64,000 nt of DNA from Orientallactaga sibirica. Its lineage: Eukaryota > Chordata > Mammalia > Rodentia > Dipodidae. The notes under the pieces were generated by a model. It made no database searches, was not told the origin of the DNA, and worked only from the letters and a program-made list of their open reading frames with translations. The stretch is taken from NCBI GenBank assembly GCA_036365145.1, contig JAEOAD010000024.1:15452501-15516500 (forward strand), written 5' to 3'. This document shows positions 22,981 to 34,525 of the stretch, piece after piece. The translations under genes were made by a program, and so were the position numbers. The number at the start of each line of letters is the position of its first letter. Position 1 is the first letter of the stretch.

Positions 22981-24098
22981 AACAAACAAAAAAAATGTTA
23001 ACTTCTATATCTTTTAGAAGAAGTTTTCACCATATTCATCCTCTGCTAGCAGCATCTATAAACTTAGCAGGATTTTCATGTGTTAACTGAGTTTTCAAGG
23101 CAAAAATTTGGACTAGTAGTGTACAGGTTGCAAGGAAAGCATTTCACCTGAACCACATACCGTCCCAAGTCACAGACAGGTGTACTAGAAGTTCTACCGA
23201 GTTCTTTCTTCTGGGTCATGTTCCTGAGTTTGCTTCATTAAAGCTCAGAAACTAAAGTGACTGACAGATAAAGCAATATAAATGCACATGCCAAAATCCA
23301 GCATTGGGCTGCCCATTTAGAATGAAATTTATAGCTATATAAATGCAGTACTAGCTACATACTTATTCAAGTACTGAGAATCGCCCACCAAAAACATTAT
23401 TTTGTCCTCAGAAATGTTTTATTACTCTCTTACAGTTGCCAAAGTCATTTTTTGAAAAATGACATAAAATAAGCTTTAATTATCTGTAGGTTATATCTGA
23501 GAAAGAATTCAATATAAAATCTCATGAAGCAATGCAACAATTATTCTTTGAACTAAACTTTTCACCACCCATAATGGAATGCTAGCCCTATTTTCTTAAT
23601 TGGCTCATGAATATGTTAAAGGACTAGAGTTATGATCCTTTGCATGTTTATTAAGTCTGTGTTTTCCTATTTATCTTGGGACATTAAAATGTTGACAAAC
23701 AAAGAGCCTTTATTGACTTGACTTACTTCTTCAAATTCACAAAAAAATTTTATGTATCAATTGATTGTCTTCATAAGTATACATAGGATATTAAAGAATT
23801 TATCATTCAAGACAAGGTAGATATGTCATTTTTCCAGGTCCGTTCTTTATATTTTATGAATTCAAAGTTTCCTTTTCAATAGTTGAAGTGCTATATCCAC
23901 CTTGTCAAGGAGATCCAGTGGTTATAACCATCATTACACAGAATGTCTGTTGTCTCCATTGTTTTCACCACATATCAAGGCAAGCATTGTGGCATCAGAG
24001 TTCTCCATCCATGCTGTTGGGCTAAATATGATCTGGATGCTAATACTGACAGCAAAACTCAATTGAGTGGAAGCATGACATTGTCTATCATTATTACG
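22981..24098. other. Unassigned stretch
   Basis: AT-rich, repeat-poor, about 1.1 kb. No credible ORF. Confidence 0.5.
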
Positions 24099-24500
24099 TG
24101 TGGTAGTTTGAATGAATGTCCCCTATAGACTCAGGTGTTTTATGAAAGTTTGTACCTTGGGTCTCTGGCCTCCAGGCTGGATGAAGTGATGCGGGGAAGC
24201 AGATCCTGGTGTCCAGCCCTAATGAGTGTTTGGTGGATCTGAATTCCAACTCAAAGAAATGCACAGAGGTTTGAGCTCTGGAGGGGGCCCCTGCTGCTTG
24301 CTGCCCATCCCTCCTTGCTTGCTGCTTTTGGTTTGTATGGCCAGTTTGATTGTTTCATCCTGCTTGGATCTATGGAAGCAGCTTCTCTCACCATACATGG
24401 GACATTCCCCGGGATCCATAAGCTGAAATAAACCCCTTGTCTCCTATAAACTGTGTGTGGTTTAGTTGTTCGTACTAGCAACATGAAGCTATGTACTACA
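24099..24500 (+). mobile_element. Solo MaLR-type LTR
   Basis: Starts TGTGGTAGTTTGAATG, contains ATAGACTCAGGTGTTTTAT, an AATAAA-type signal (24426-24431) and ends GTACTACA. Flanks TTACG / CTATG are only a weak match, so no confident duplication. Open frames of 61-86 codons across it on both strands are chance. Confidence 0.85.
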
Positions 24501-25149
24501 CTATGTTTCATTACAATGGTCTTGCCCAGAAAAAGTCAGAATAAGTTTTATGGCATTTGTTTGCTTGTAACAGAAGGATGGGTCCTAATTAATTAGAATA
24601 AAATTTAGTCAAGATGGAGAAAAAAAAGAAAACAAAATTTTAATGGCTGTCCATTCCTATGTAGTGAATTGTGTCAACCAAAGAAATCTGTGTCCTATGA
24701 TCACTCTTACATGGCAAGCATATTGGTGCACAAAGCTATCAGATTTAAAGAGATATTTTTGGAGCTACAGCCCCACATAGTTACAACCAATGGGAAACAT
24801 GCTTGTTCCTGTAATAGAATCACGTTTTCTCTTCCTAGTAAGACATAGAAATCATCTCTTGCATGCTTGCACAGTGGTTCTCTAAATAGTCCAGCTGCAG
24901 GCTAGCTTGCAAACTCTAAAAAGCATATGCACATCTCTTAGAACAACATGTACATGTGTGCACACCCACACACACCTGCACACACCCGAGCACGCGTGCG
25001 CGCACACACACACACACATTCATAAACGTTCTGTGTATACTTCGGTCTATACTCTTTCTGTCATGCCTCTCTGATTGTCCTTGGGGCTATTCTAAGCTTG
25101 GCATTTCTACCACTAGAGAAAAGAAAATCCTTTTATCAGTGTAATCTGT
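24501..25149. other. Unassigned stretch with imperfect (CA)n
   Basis: CA-rich block at about 24957-25018 with CGCGTGCGCGC in the middle, a Z-DNA-prone type of sequence. Otherwise nothing recognised. Confidence 0.5.
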
Positions 25150-25310
25150 ATGTCAGATATTATAATAAGCACTTTATATGCACTATCTTCTTTAGTCCTT
25201 ACAATAACCCTGGGAGGCAGTTTTATTGTCAGCATTTTTCAAGTGAGCTGGTGAGCATCAGTGGCTTATCCGTGTTTCAGCAGGTCATAAGTGAAGGCCT
25301 CGGAATACTT
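25150..25310 (+). repeat. MIR (ancient tRNA-derived SINE)
   Basis: TAATAAGCACTTTATATGCA, TTAGTCCTTACAATAACCCT and GGGAGGCAGTTTTATTGTC follow the MIR core order. MIRs predate placental radiation, so this marks ancestral DNA. Confidence 0.8.
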
Positions 25311-25728
25311 ATGAGCCTGTCCAGGCGTTTACCGCCTATGTCCTCATGTCCCTCATTCTGTTTTCTACCTTGCCAGGCTAATATTCCAAGCCAACACAAC
25401 CCATTCTTGGCTACCCACATTACTATTTGTTTTCTCTTCATCACTGCTGAGGTGCATATTTAGCATTCCCTCTCTTACCCCTGGGCACTCCTGTGAGGTC
25501 CCATGACAGTCTTTGTACCATGCACTCTCTGCCCTCCCCAGCTCCTCAGAAGCTGCATCTTCTGATCTACAACCCTCATGCTCTCGTTTACACTCGCCCC
25601 ACATATGTCAATACTAACTGTGCGAGGACATTGATGTGGCTGTGGAGAATCTTGGAATTAAGTTACTCTAATATGCTCCACTGATCTTATATGCAACAGC
25701 TAAGTCCAAAATGTACTTTCTTTTAAAA
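25311..25728. other. Unassigned stretch
   Basis: Moderately C-rich on the plus strand (poly-pyrimidine patches at 25465-25545), nothing recognised. A 79-codon minus frame overlaps with no features. Confidence 0.45.
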
Positions 25729-25934
25729 TATATTTTATCTTTTTTATTTATTTAGATTAGAGAGAGAGAGAGAGAGCAAGAATAGGTGCACCAAAGCCTT
25801 CAGCTGCTGCAAATGAACTCCATACACATGCACTACCTTGTGCCTCTGGTTTAGTTGGGTCCTGGGGAATCACACCTTGGTTCTTTGGCTTTGCAGCCAA
25901 GTGCTTTAACTGCTAAGCCATTTCTCTATCCCCC
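25729..25934 (-). repeat. tRNA-derived SINE (DIP type)
   Basis: Reversed tail, (GA)n block at 25758-25774, reversed head AACTGCTAAGCCATTTCTCT. Confidence 0.87.
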
Positions 25935-26751
25935 AAATGTTCATTCTAATCAGAAGAGGAACTCAATGTGTCCAGTGTACATTTGTGAGCCACAGTAGTT
26001 TTCTTTTCAGAATATTCCCTATTGACAAGCATGTGAACACTTTTACTATCTTGGAAATTGTAAGACAATATTCCTTGAGAACTAAAACTTTAGCTAATAA
26101 AGTAGAGCAAAGTTAAGAAAAATCAAAGAACATGTAAAAAAATTGTTCCCATGGGAGGGAAAATGGTTCCCATATAAGATTTGATTGTAACTCAATTGCC
26201 CATATCAATTCATTTAAATAAAGATAGTATAATTCAAAACAAGGTTTGGCCAACTGTGGGAATGTAGAAAAAGAAAAGTTATGGGGCGATAAATGTTGGC
26301 AATGCTAATGTAACCATAGTCAAGGGAATAAATGTCTGTACACCTTTGAAACTCAAATGCTTCCCTTCCTGAGAAAGGTGTCTTCTATGAGAGGAGAAAT
26401 TCAATGAGCTGTAGACAACAAATACATCTTTTCCTGGATCCACTCTGGAGGAAGCAATTTTATTTTTATGGGCAAGTGGATGTGTTTCATGTTATCTTAC
26501 CCATATGTTATTACACAGTTCATACATCAACTCACCTTTCTACTAATTCCATAATTACCCAGTTGCCATCTAATTATAATGTGATTTTCCACTTAGCTCT
26601 TCCTATAGGCAAATATTTGCTACTGGTAGAGATAATAAATATCACTGGTATTGATGTAGTGATTTTTTTCATAAGACCAAATAGACTAATATTTGGATTA
26701 TCTTTTTCTTTCTTTTTCATTTTCTTTATCTCTTCATTATTATGAATATTG
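25935..26751. other. Unassigned stretch
   Basis: No repeat recognised. A 113-codon plus frame (26404-26745) is rich in F, I, S and L and low-complexity at its end; I see no domain and no conservation evidence. Confidence 0.45.
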
Positions 26752-26857
26752 TTGGTGTCTTTGAAACAGGGTTTCACTTTGTGACCTCAAATTTATGATC
26801 TCCCTACATTGGCCTCCCAGAAGCTGGGATTATAGGTGTGTACCACCAGGTCAGGCT
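26752..26857 (-). repeat. Old B1-type SINE
   Basis: GAAACAGGGTTTCACTTTGT through GGGATTATAGGTGTGTACCA. An older B1 lineage with a deletion. Confidence 0.7.
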
Positions 26858-26881
26858 TATTTGACTTTTCTTAAACCCAGC

Positions 26882-27245
26882 TGTGGTAGTTTGAATGCCA
26901 CCCACAGTAGACTCACATGTTTTTATTAAAAAGCTTTGTTTCCAGCTACCTGGCTGGAGGAGGTATCACTGGAACCAGATCTGCTTTCTAGCCCAAAGGT
27001 ATGAAGAGCGCATGCACTCTGCCTGGGTCCCTGTTGTTTTGTTCTTGGTATTTTGATTGCTTGTTTGTGGTGCTGCTGGCTGGTAGTGGCTTTTTCTCTC
27101 TGCAAGGATCTTTGAGAGGGAGCTAGCTTCTTCTGACATAAATGGCATATCCCCTGGATCTATAAGCTTCAAATGTGTCTTCTTCCTCCCATAGACTGTG
27201 TCTGGTTTGGAGGTTCATCCCGGCTGCATGAAGCTGTCTGCCACA
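26882..27245 (+). repeat. 5' LTR of the 26.9-kb MaLR
   Basis: TGTGGTAGTTTGAATG start, GGCTGGAGGAGGTATCACTG, GGAGCTAGCTTCTTCTGACA, end GTCTGCCACA. 364 bp. Confidence 0.85.
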
Positions 27246-28482
27246 GAAATTGGTAGCATAGATATGGGGTAATTTTGCTGTAAGGAATCTGATTATGTGG
27301 ATTTTGGTCTTTTGAACTTGCGTGCTGGAGGAATGGGATATAACTTGGTACTTGCAACTGAAGATGCCTTCCAGAGCAGTAAGCCAAGTTTTATGTAATA
27401 TTCTGGTAATAGGTTGAAAACATTAAGTACAGAGCTTACGTTGGCTTTGTAGCTTTCAAAGGAGAAGTAAAGACAGCAGAGAACTTTGTTGGAACTGGGC
27501 TACTGGCATAAGGGCTGGCTGTGTTCTGCTGCCCATGCCTGCAAAGAGTTTGATGGATGTTGAATTTGAAAGTAATGATGTGCTTGGTGGAAAAGATAGA
27601 ATTGAAAGATTTAAGATTTGAAACTGGAGAAATTCAAAGAAGTTTAAAATTACTGGCTCTGAGACTGGTTGCTGAAGCTCCTATTGTTAAGGAGATATTA
27701 CCATGGTTAAGGATGGACCAATTGCTTTAAATTGAAATAATAAAAAGGATGCCTGAGGTGTAAAGACTGAATGGTAGAAATGTAATCTCTTTAGTAAGGA
27801 AAAAAAAATCCTACTCTTCTAGGTGAAGATTTATTTTCCTACTAAAATAACATGGCTGTGTTCTACATACCCGGTATTGGTTTCAGAAGCAAGAAAAATG
27901 CATGGAGTGAGTCATGAAGTGCACACAGTTCCAGGTGCCACTGCTGAAACATGGCAACATGAGGCAGGATATGATGACCCTAATTAAGTGAATAGCAAAG
28001 ACATTGGAAGATGGACCACAGTTTGCATGGATACGCAAAGATGTTTTGGATATACCAGGACTGTACAGTGGCTGTCATAGAGTGCTGTTGGCTAAGGATA
28101 AAAAATTTCCCTGGCTACTCAACCCAGCTGGAGGGGTGGAATTGGAAAATCCAGACTGTCACTGGTCACTGGTTATGGTATGGACTTGAACTGCAGATGC
28201 TTGATGTTTGCCTAATGGTTAATGATTTTGTATTGGTCCAGTCTTTCCTTGTTATGTCTTATAGCAATGGAAATGTTTACCCAATGCCATTATGTTGGAA
28301 GTATGTAACTTGGTTTGATTTTACCGGATTCACAGTAAAGAGACAGTCTTAAATCCCAGAGTGAGAATTTGGATTTTGGAATAGTCTTAAAGTTAGCAAA
28401 GACTATGGGGACCTTGGAAGTTGGACTGAATACAATTTATAATGTGAGATGGTTATGAGTCTATTGGGACCCATGGGTAAAA

Positions 28483-28814
28483 TGTGGTAGTTTGAATGTA
28501 CCCCAATAGACTTAGGTGTTTTTATTAAAAAATCTTGTTGCTAGCTGCCTGGTTGGAGGAGGTGTCACTAGGGTGGACCTGATTTCTAGCCCAAAGATAT
28601 GCAAAAACACTTGAGCTCTTCCCGGGTCCCTGTTTTGCTGTTGGTTATGAGCTTGCTTATTTGTGGTGTTGGCTGGCAGGTGGTGGCTTTTCCTCTGTGT
28701 GCAGCTCTGTGAAAGGGGGCCAGCTTCTTCTGCCATCAATGGAATATCCTCTGGAGCTGTAAGCTTCACACAAATGCCATTCCTCCCATAAACTGGCTGG
28801 AGTGGACTACAACA
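28483..28814 (+). repeat. 3' LTR of the 26.9-kb MaLR
   Basis: TGTGGTAGTTTGAATGTACC start, GTTGGAGGAGGTGTCACTAG, CATAAACTGG near the end. Its last about 40 bp are shortened relative to the 5' LTR, ending near CTACAACA. Confidence 0.8.
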
Positions 28815-30616
28815 CCCGCCTCCACCTAAAAACAAAACTGCTCTGCCCACCTTGGCAGATAAACTTAATGAATTCTCAAAGCCAGAATTTGCATGTCCTG
28901 TGGTGTATAGCACATGTGAGTTGGGGCCACTGCATGAAAGAGGGTTGACACCCCTTCTCAAACCTTTGCCCAAAAGAGAAGAGTGTGATCCCTTTCTCTT
29001 AATATGATGATTTCTAGTTGCCTACATTTTCCCGCAACTATCAGAAAGACAAATGCCGCACATTTTCTTTGTCTCTATGTGGATCTATGTGGATCCTGGA
29101 CTTAAATCCCTCTTTCTGATTCTCTCCCTTTCAGCTTTATCCGTACTCTGTTCCTAGGATAGGAAGGAAAATCAGAGCCTCTGCTAAAACTCCATACACG
29201 GAGCTTCCTGACACCCACCACCCTGTGTTAGCGCCACATCTTAGGGGTCACACTCAGCACACGGGGCTCACTAACTTGCAAATTACTCTCTTAAGCACAA
29301 GACCTTGTCCCTCTAGCATCTCTCTGTCCTGAGTGTAGTTCAAAGATCGAGACCTCTACTCTCTTGAGCTCAGATTTACCTTATCCTCAGGCAGGGCATT
29401 TCTTAAACACACACAAACCCTTAAAACACAGTCACATCCTCTGCAGGTTTCCTCCTGCCCCGCTTGAATGACCCTCGCTTGGATTCCAGGCACAGACTCC
29501 TATTGTACTTCTAAGCTATTCATTGTAGAAGAGACTGGATGTCTTCTGGGCTTAGCCTTTTAGAAAAAAAAAAAAAATCCCACCCCTCTAGGTCAAAATC
29601 CCTGGCTTTCAAGAATCTGTCCCTGCCATGAGTCTCCAGAGTCTATTTGGGAAGTCAGAAGCCAATATATTGACATTTTGTGCCCTGTCTTCTATATAAT
29701 CTCTCCCTCAGGAGAGTACATGTTAATGAAGGAATAGGGGGAAAGTTACAACAGAAAAGAAACAGAGTGGATTGTGAAGAGAGAATTTCAGGGAACATAA
29801 TACCCTCATTGTTTTATTTTCCCTCTCCCTTACGATCTCTTCTTCCCCTCTGGTAGTTTCCTTTTTAGGGGAGAGAGAGAAAGAATAAATGAGAACGAAT
29901 ATGGTTTGTTCTCAGTGCTAAATTATGGATTTTTTTTCCCTCATGAGCATCAGTACTGTCATACAGAGGAACATTTTGACCCCCCCCAAACTAATTGTCT
30001 AATGAATCATCTCATTGCTTGTCTTTTTTTTAGTATCAAAAACAATGAACAAAACTGAAACCCCACTTCAGCATTTTGTAAAATTTTATACTTTTATCCT
30101 CTGATTAAATCACAAAGAAGACCTTGAAACTGACCAAGAACTTCATTTTATGGCCTAATGGAGAACTGTTTTGCCAATAAGCATAAAATGCCTTTATCAA
30201 TATTAATTTTCTAGGTTATTGATGATTATGTGAAAAAATTTATTGTTGTAATGAATAAAAATTGTTTGAGGACATGGGAAATCTTTTAGTATGGGTGCAG
30301 GAGTGCTGACCCAGGACACTTCGTATGAAATGTAGAAAGTTGTTCACCAAAACCCACTCTAACTTTTTGTGAGTTGACTTAGTGATACATTTATTAGACT
30401 ACTATAGTACATGTAAATAATGGGGTGTAACACACACATTTTGCTAATTTATTGAAAGTAGTAATTGTGTATATGTGTGTGCAATATTGAAGGCTAGATC
30501 ATTTGTTGGCACATACTAGTAAATTTCTCAAGAGTTGGAGAGTTTTATTCTTGTGATTAGGACACATAAGAAACATATAAATCAGCTTTTATAAAAGTTA
30601 CTAATAAGAAGCCAGA
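28815..30616. other. Mostly unassigned stretch
   Basis: A small L1 piece lies at about 29040-29115 (CAGAAAGACAAATGCCGCAC, matching the L1 ORF2 end at 19925). About 29115-29560 is C-rich and unlike its AT-rich neighbours, with no repeat recognised. 29780-30616 is AT-rich. Confidence 0.45.
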
Positions 30617-31240
30617 ATTGAGATTTTTTTCTTCTACAACAGGGATAGTCATGAGCCCTAGGGGTGTAATGTCTGCTGTTGTCTGACTAAATGTATATAC
30701 TATGCTCACCAAACTGCCCAGTAAGCACTTCTCTTAATGTCAATACACACATATTAATGCTACTCTCACTTTTGGTTAGAGAAGATTTTCTTTTCAGATG
30801 GTGGTGACCTTGGAATGACTCAGAAGGCACCATGGTGCTCAGAAGAAGGGACAGAAGAGTGCTCAGCACTGAAACATCTCCAACACACCTTCCAAGGCTC
30901 AGGGGCCATTGAGGAAGAGGGGGAGGAAAGAATGTAAGAACCAAAGGAAGAGTAGGACTCCTTACAACGTGCTCCTCCAGAGACAAAACAGCCTGGATAT
31001 GAATGACCTCACAGGCCTGACACTACCTACACAAGACCATCCTAAGAGGAGAACAAGATGATGACATCAAAATGAAAAGAGAGACTGATTGAGAGGAAGA
31101 GGGGATATGATGGAGAGTAGAGTTTCAAAGGGGAAAGTGGGGGGAGGGAGGGAAGTACCATGGGATATTGTCTACAATTTAGGAAGTTGTCAATAAGAAA
31201 AGTAACTAATTAAAAACAAGCAAACAAACAAACAAACAAA
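30617..31240 (+). mobile_element. L1 3' UTR, 5'-truncated copy
   Basis: Tracks the fragment at 54950-55480 through TGTCTGCTGTTGTCTGACTA, CACTTTTGGTTA, CTCAGCACTGAAACATCTC and GATGATGACATCAA. A (CAAA)n run ends it (31214-31240). The 99-codon minus frame here is antisense. Confidence 0.75.
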
Positions 31241-31249
31241 AGTTTTCTA

Positions 31250-31340
31250 GGGAGATGAGTGTTATTCCTACTTGATTAGTGAGAAATTCAGAGTCCAGAG
31301 TTATATACTCAGTTGGCATTAGAACCAGAGAAAGGTAAAA
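31250..31340 (+). repeat. Possible MIR remnant
   Basis: GATGAGTGTTATTCCTAC, then GTGAGAAATTCAGAGTCCAG and GGCATTAGAACCAG follow the order of the MIR core, with much decay. Confidence 0.4.
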
Positions 31341-31667
31341 GAAAATAAAGGGAGAGACTGATGCTTAATTTAAACAGAAGATCAAATTATAAAAAAGCAT
31401 CAGACAAGTTTGAGAAGAGAGAGATTGTATTGCTTTGGATGTCTTTCAGTCAAGTTAAACATTATAACAGATTCTCAGACATTCTAATTTCACCTAAATG
31501 GTGGCTTTTAAAAAAAGTTTTTTGGGACTTGCTGCTGGGAATTAAAAAATAACTCTAGACTTAGGTGTCCAATTTCTATGACACATTTAACCAGGTAGAC
31601 ACATTTCACCATTATCTTGAAATCTTGGCCCTAAAAAAAATTTAAAAAAAAAAAGCTGGTTAGGGGA
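31341..31667. other. Unassigned stretch
   Basis: AT-rich, no repeat or credible gene recognised. Confidence 0.45.
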
Positions 31668-32000
31668 GGGAACAATGGCTCAGTTGATAAAGATCTTTCT
31701 GAATATCATGATGGCCTGAGTTGAGTGTGCCAGAGCTGAAATAAAAATGTTTGGGGCAAATGCTGGTGCTGGAAAGGCAGAGACTGGCAACCACTGGGGC
31801 TCCATGTAGAACTAGAATAACTGAATATGTGGGCTCCAGGTTCAGAGAGAGACTCTGCCTCCAAGAATAAGTTGGGGGTGATTGAGGAATACCTTCCACA
31901 TAGACCTCTAGCCTCTACCTTCACACACATGTACTTCCACACATATGCAGACATGCATATGGCATATGCCCATGCACATATACCCCCCCACACACAAACG
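31668..32000 (+). repeat. Old B4-type composite SINE
   Basis: Head GGGAACAATGGCTCAGTTGA, degraded B1-like part (GCTGGAAAGGCAGAGACTGG), CA-rich 3' end. Confidence 0.6.
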
Positions 32001-32044
32001 TTTTCTTTAAGATATACTCAAGTATTATTTTAAGAGCATCTAAA

Positions 32045-32690
32045 TTTTTAATCATCAAATATTTATTAAATACCTCACATACACCTACAGTACATTACCA
32101 GTTGTGTTAGGTACCCAGACCAAGCATAACACAGTGGGAGAGTGATGTCTTTCTGGAACTTAAACATGGCTTTCCATGTTAATTTTCATGATAATTTACT
32201 TATACCATACTGATCTCTCATCAATATAAGTAAATTATCAAATTAATATTCATATTAATTAATTAGTATTATAAATCAATTACTATTGTAATCAGTTACT
32301 TTTGTAAAGCGTATTTACAACTGAATATGATGACAGGGAGATGCAGTAGTTTTAGGATCAGAGAAGAAGGGACATTAAGCCTGAAGGTCTGAAGGAAAAT
32401 CAGAAATTATGCTGGAAGCAGGCAAGAATTCTAGATGGTGCCACATGTAATTCTGGGGTTGTAGGCAGCATCAAGCCATTGAGTCTCACAAGTGGGCTGA
32501 CAAATTTGATTCATTTTCCTTGGGAAAGTATTGAAAAAAATTAATTGGGCTGTTACAAGGTTAAATGACCAATTTTAGCTAATCTAACTGCTAGAAGGAA
32601 AATGGATTGGTGAGGAATAAAAGCAGATGCAAGGAGTCTAAATCCGATTGTATGGGGACTTGTACTAGAGACTTGCTGGGGAGATGGAAA
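32045..32690 (+). repeat. Ancient degraded mammalian repeat, family not assigned
   Basis: CAAATATTTATTAAATACCT, GTTAGGTACCCAGACCAAGC, and later GTTGTAGGCAGCATCAAGCC and GGGCTGACAAATTTGATTC follow, with heavy decay, the order of a common old mammalian repeat with an AATATTTATTGAGCACCTAC start. I do not recall its RepBase name with certainty. Confidence 0.4.
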
Positions 32691-33111
32691 CATGAACCTA
32701 TTGAGATGGCTCGATGTCCCCATAAAGTCAGTGCTGCACAGAAATATACTGATTACTATTATACCAACCTAATTATCTTATAGCATGGAGAAATATTTTA
32801 GAAAAAAACTTCTTAATACATAATGTTAGAGAAATGCAATTGTTACTAGATCTCATAACTCTTGACTACCCCCACAATGCATAACCCACATTCCCCATTG
32901 ATGAGGGTCCCATTGGAAGAGGGAGGACAGGGAGGAGGATAATGGAGTCACATGAAGAATGTAAAATTAGGATAATATAAATAAAAAATAAATTATAGAA
33001 AAATCGAATCCCAAATCTTAGGAGAAAAAAATGTAAAGGAAATGCTGAAAGCACGAACTTTTCTGAAGCTTTGAGGGGTCTGACATAATGTTTAAAAGAA
33101 ATAACACCAGT
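32691..33111. other. Unassigned stretch with a possible L1 3' end
   Basis: About 32860-33000 (purine-rich, ending AATATAAATAAAAAATAAA) resembles an L1 3' tail. The remainder is unassigned. Confidence 0.35.
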
Positions 33112-33399
33112 GCTGGGGAGGTAACTCAGTGAATGCAATGCTGGCTGGTAGAGTATGAATATCTGAGAACAGATCCTCCGAACATGCATACAGCAGACAC
33201 ACTAACATCTGGAATCTCAGTGCATTTACAGCAAGAGGGGAGGTGGAGACAGGATGATGGCTTATAAGCTGGAGGGCCAGTGAGCTGGGGAATGGAACAG
33301 TAAAACAAGAGACTGCAGCAAACAAGGTGGGAGGGCAGGACCCACCACCAAAGGTGTCCTCTGACTTCCATACCAATGCCTTTGCATGTGCGTGTCTGC

Positions 33400-33442
<43 letters not shown>
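33112..33442 (+). repeat. Old B4-type composite SINE with (CA)n
   Basis: Head TGCTGGGGAGGTAACTCAGT, B1-like part (GGAATCTCAGTGCATTTACA, GGAGGTGGAGACAGG), GTCCTCTGACTTCCATACC and (CA)n at 33403-33440. The 107-144-codon minus frames through the (CA)n are translations of this repeat. Confidence 0.75.
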
Positions 33443-33444
<2 letters not shown>

Positions 33445-33637
33445 GCACAATCGTACACACCAAAAAAGAAAAATAATTCCTGAACGTGCTTAATGTTTGG
33501 GTTGTATAAGAAATTTCTCCAAAGCACCACCAGTTTAACTTCCATTTTGCCAGAGTGCATGCATTCCAGGTTTCTTTTCTTTCATTTCATTTCATTTTGT
33601 ATTTTTGTGTTTTCTGAGTATCCTCAAGAAAGTTGGG

Positions 33638-33808
33638 TTGTCCAGGCATCGTGGCACATGCCTTTAATCCCAACACTCAGGAGGCTGAGGTAGGAGAATT
33701 GGCATGAGGTCAAGGCCAGCCTGGAGCTAGAATGAATTCTAGGTCAGCCTGGGTTGAAGTGAGACCCTCCCTTGAAAAGCAAGCAAACAAACAAACAAAC
33801 AAAAAAAA
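33638..33808 (+). repeat. B1-type SINE
   Basis: GGTTGTCCAGGCATCGTGGC through GTGAGACCCTCCCTTGAAAA with a (CAAA)n tail. Confidence 0.9.
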
Positions 33809-34139
33809 TTTGGGTAATCTCCTATTTTTCTAGATTGCCATCTGCCAGTTTTGTAGATGATAAAGGATCTCTGGGACACGTCACAGCTCTTGTATGTGTT
33901 GCCACATGTGGTCTTGAGACTGCCTTCTCTCAACAGGGTCAAACTCCTTACCCACTGTCCCTATATAGGGCTTCCCTAGTTTCTGGTCTCAAAGTCCCCA
34001 CAGTGATAAGTGAGTCTGAAATCCTCAGGAGGTTTGGGGTAAAGATCTGAGGGCAGTAGTAGAGATTTGCAGTTCAGAGTGTATTAACCTGGAAATTATA
34101 GCCATTTCAGTTCAAGATCCAAGCTTACACCTTGGGGTC
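33809..34139. other. Unassigned stretch ending in GGGTC target site
   Basis: No repeat recognised. Bases 34135-34139 (GGGTC) are one copy of the MaLR target duplication. Confidence 0.5.
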
Positions 34140-34525
34140 TGTAGCAGACAGCTTCAGGTTCGCTGAGATGAACTTCCAGATCAGGCACAGTTATGGAGGA
34201 AGGGGTATTATTTATTGAAGCTTACAGATCCAGGGGAAGTTCCATACTGGCAGAAGAAGCAGCCTGCTCTCCACAGGACCAGGCAAGAGAGCAAAAGCCC
34301 CCAGCCACACAGCACACAGAGCAAAAACTACGGCCAAAAGGTCACACAGCACACTTCAGGAACTCCTGCTAGGCACATTTACATATCTTTACAATGGAAT
34401 CTCAAACCATCACCACACCTTAAGACTGGCCCCCAGTGACCTTGCCTCTAGCAAGGTGATTGCAGATGCAAACTATAACTAATAAAACACTGAATATATT
34501 GGGGACATATATTCAAACTACCACA
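34140..34525 (-). repeat. 3' LTR of the young MaLR
   Basis: TGTAGCAGACAGCTTCAGGT ... CAAACTACCACA on the plus strand (i.e. TGTGGTAGTTTG...GTCTGCTACA in sense). The sense strand has an AATAAATAATA stretch near its end, a candidate polyadenylation signal. Confidence 0.92.

Larger units (their letters stand above)
26882..28814 (+). mobile_element. MaLR provirus (ERVL-MaLR, non-autonomous)
   Basis: A 5' LTR, a 1.24-kb internal part and a 3' LTR in direct order. The internal part starts TGGTAGCATAGATATGGGGT (27251), the usual MaLR primer-binding/leader sequence. Flanking 5-mers CCAGC and CCCGC differ by one base. MaLRs depend on ERVL enzymes and encode no reverse transcriptase. Internal open stretches (for example 28004-28352) are short and broken. 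Confidence 0.8.

Noticed and set aside
24957..25018. CGCGTGCGCGC within CA repeats as a CpG island
   Set aside because: Only about 12 bases; a purine-pyrimidine microsatellite, not an island.
26404..26745. 113-codon plus-strand frame in unique DNA
   Set aside because: Low-complexity F/I/S-rich end, no domain, AT-rich chance frame; no splice or promoter support.
28512..28973. 153-codon minus-strand frame
   Set aside because: Antisense of the MaLR 3' LTR plus flank; no start context or domain.
33126..33560. 144-codon minus-strand frame
   Set aside because: Runs through a B4-type SINE and (CA)n, giving a CV repeat.
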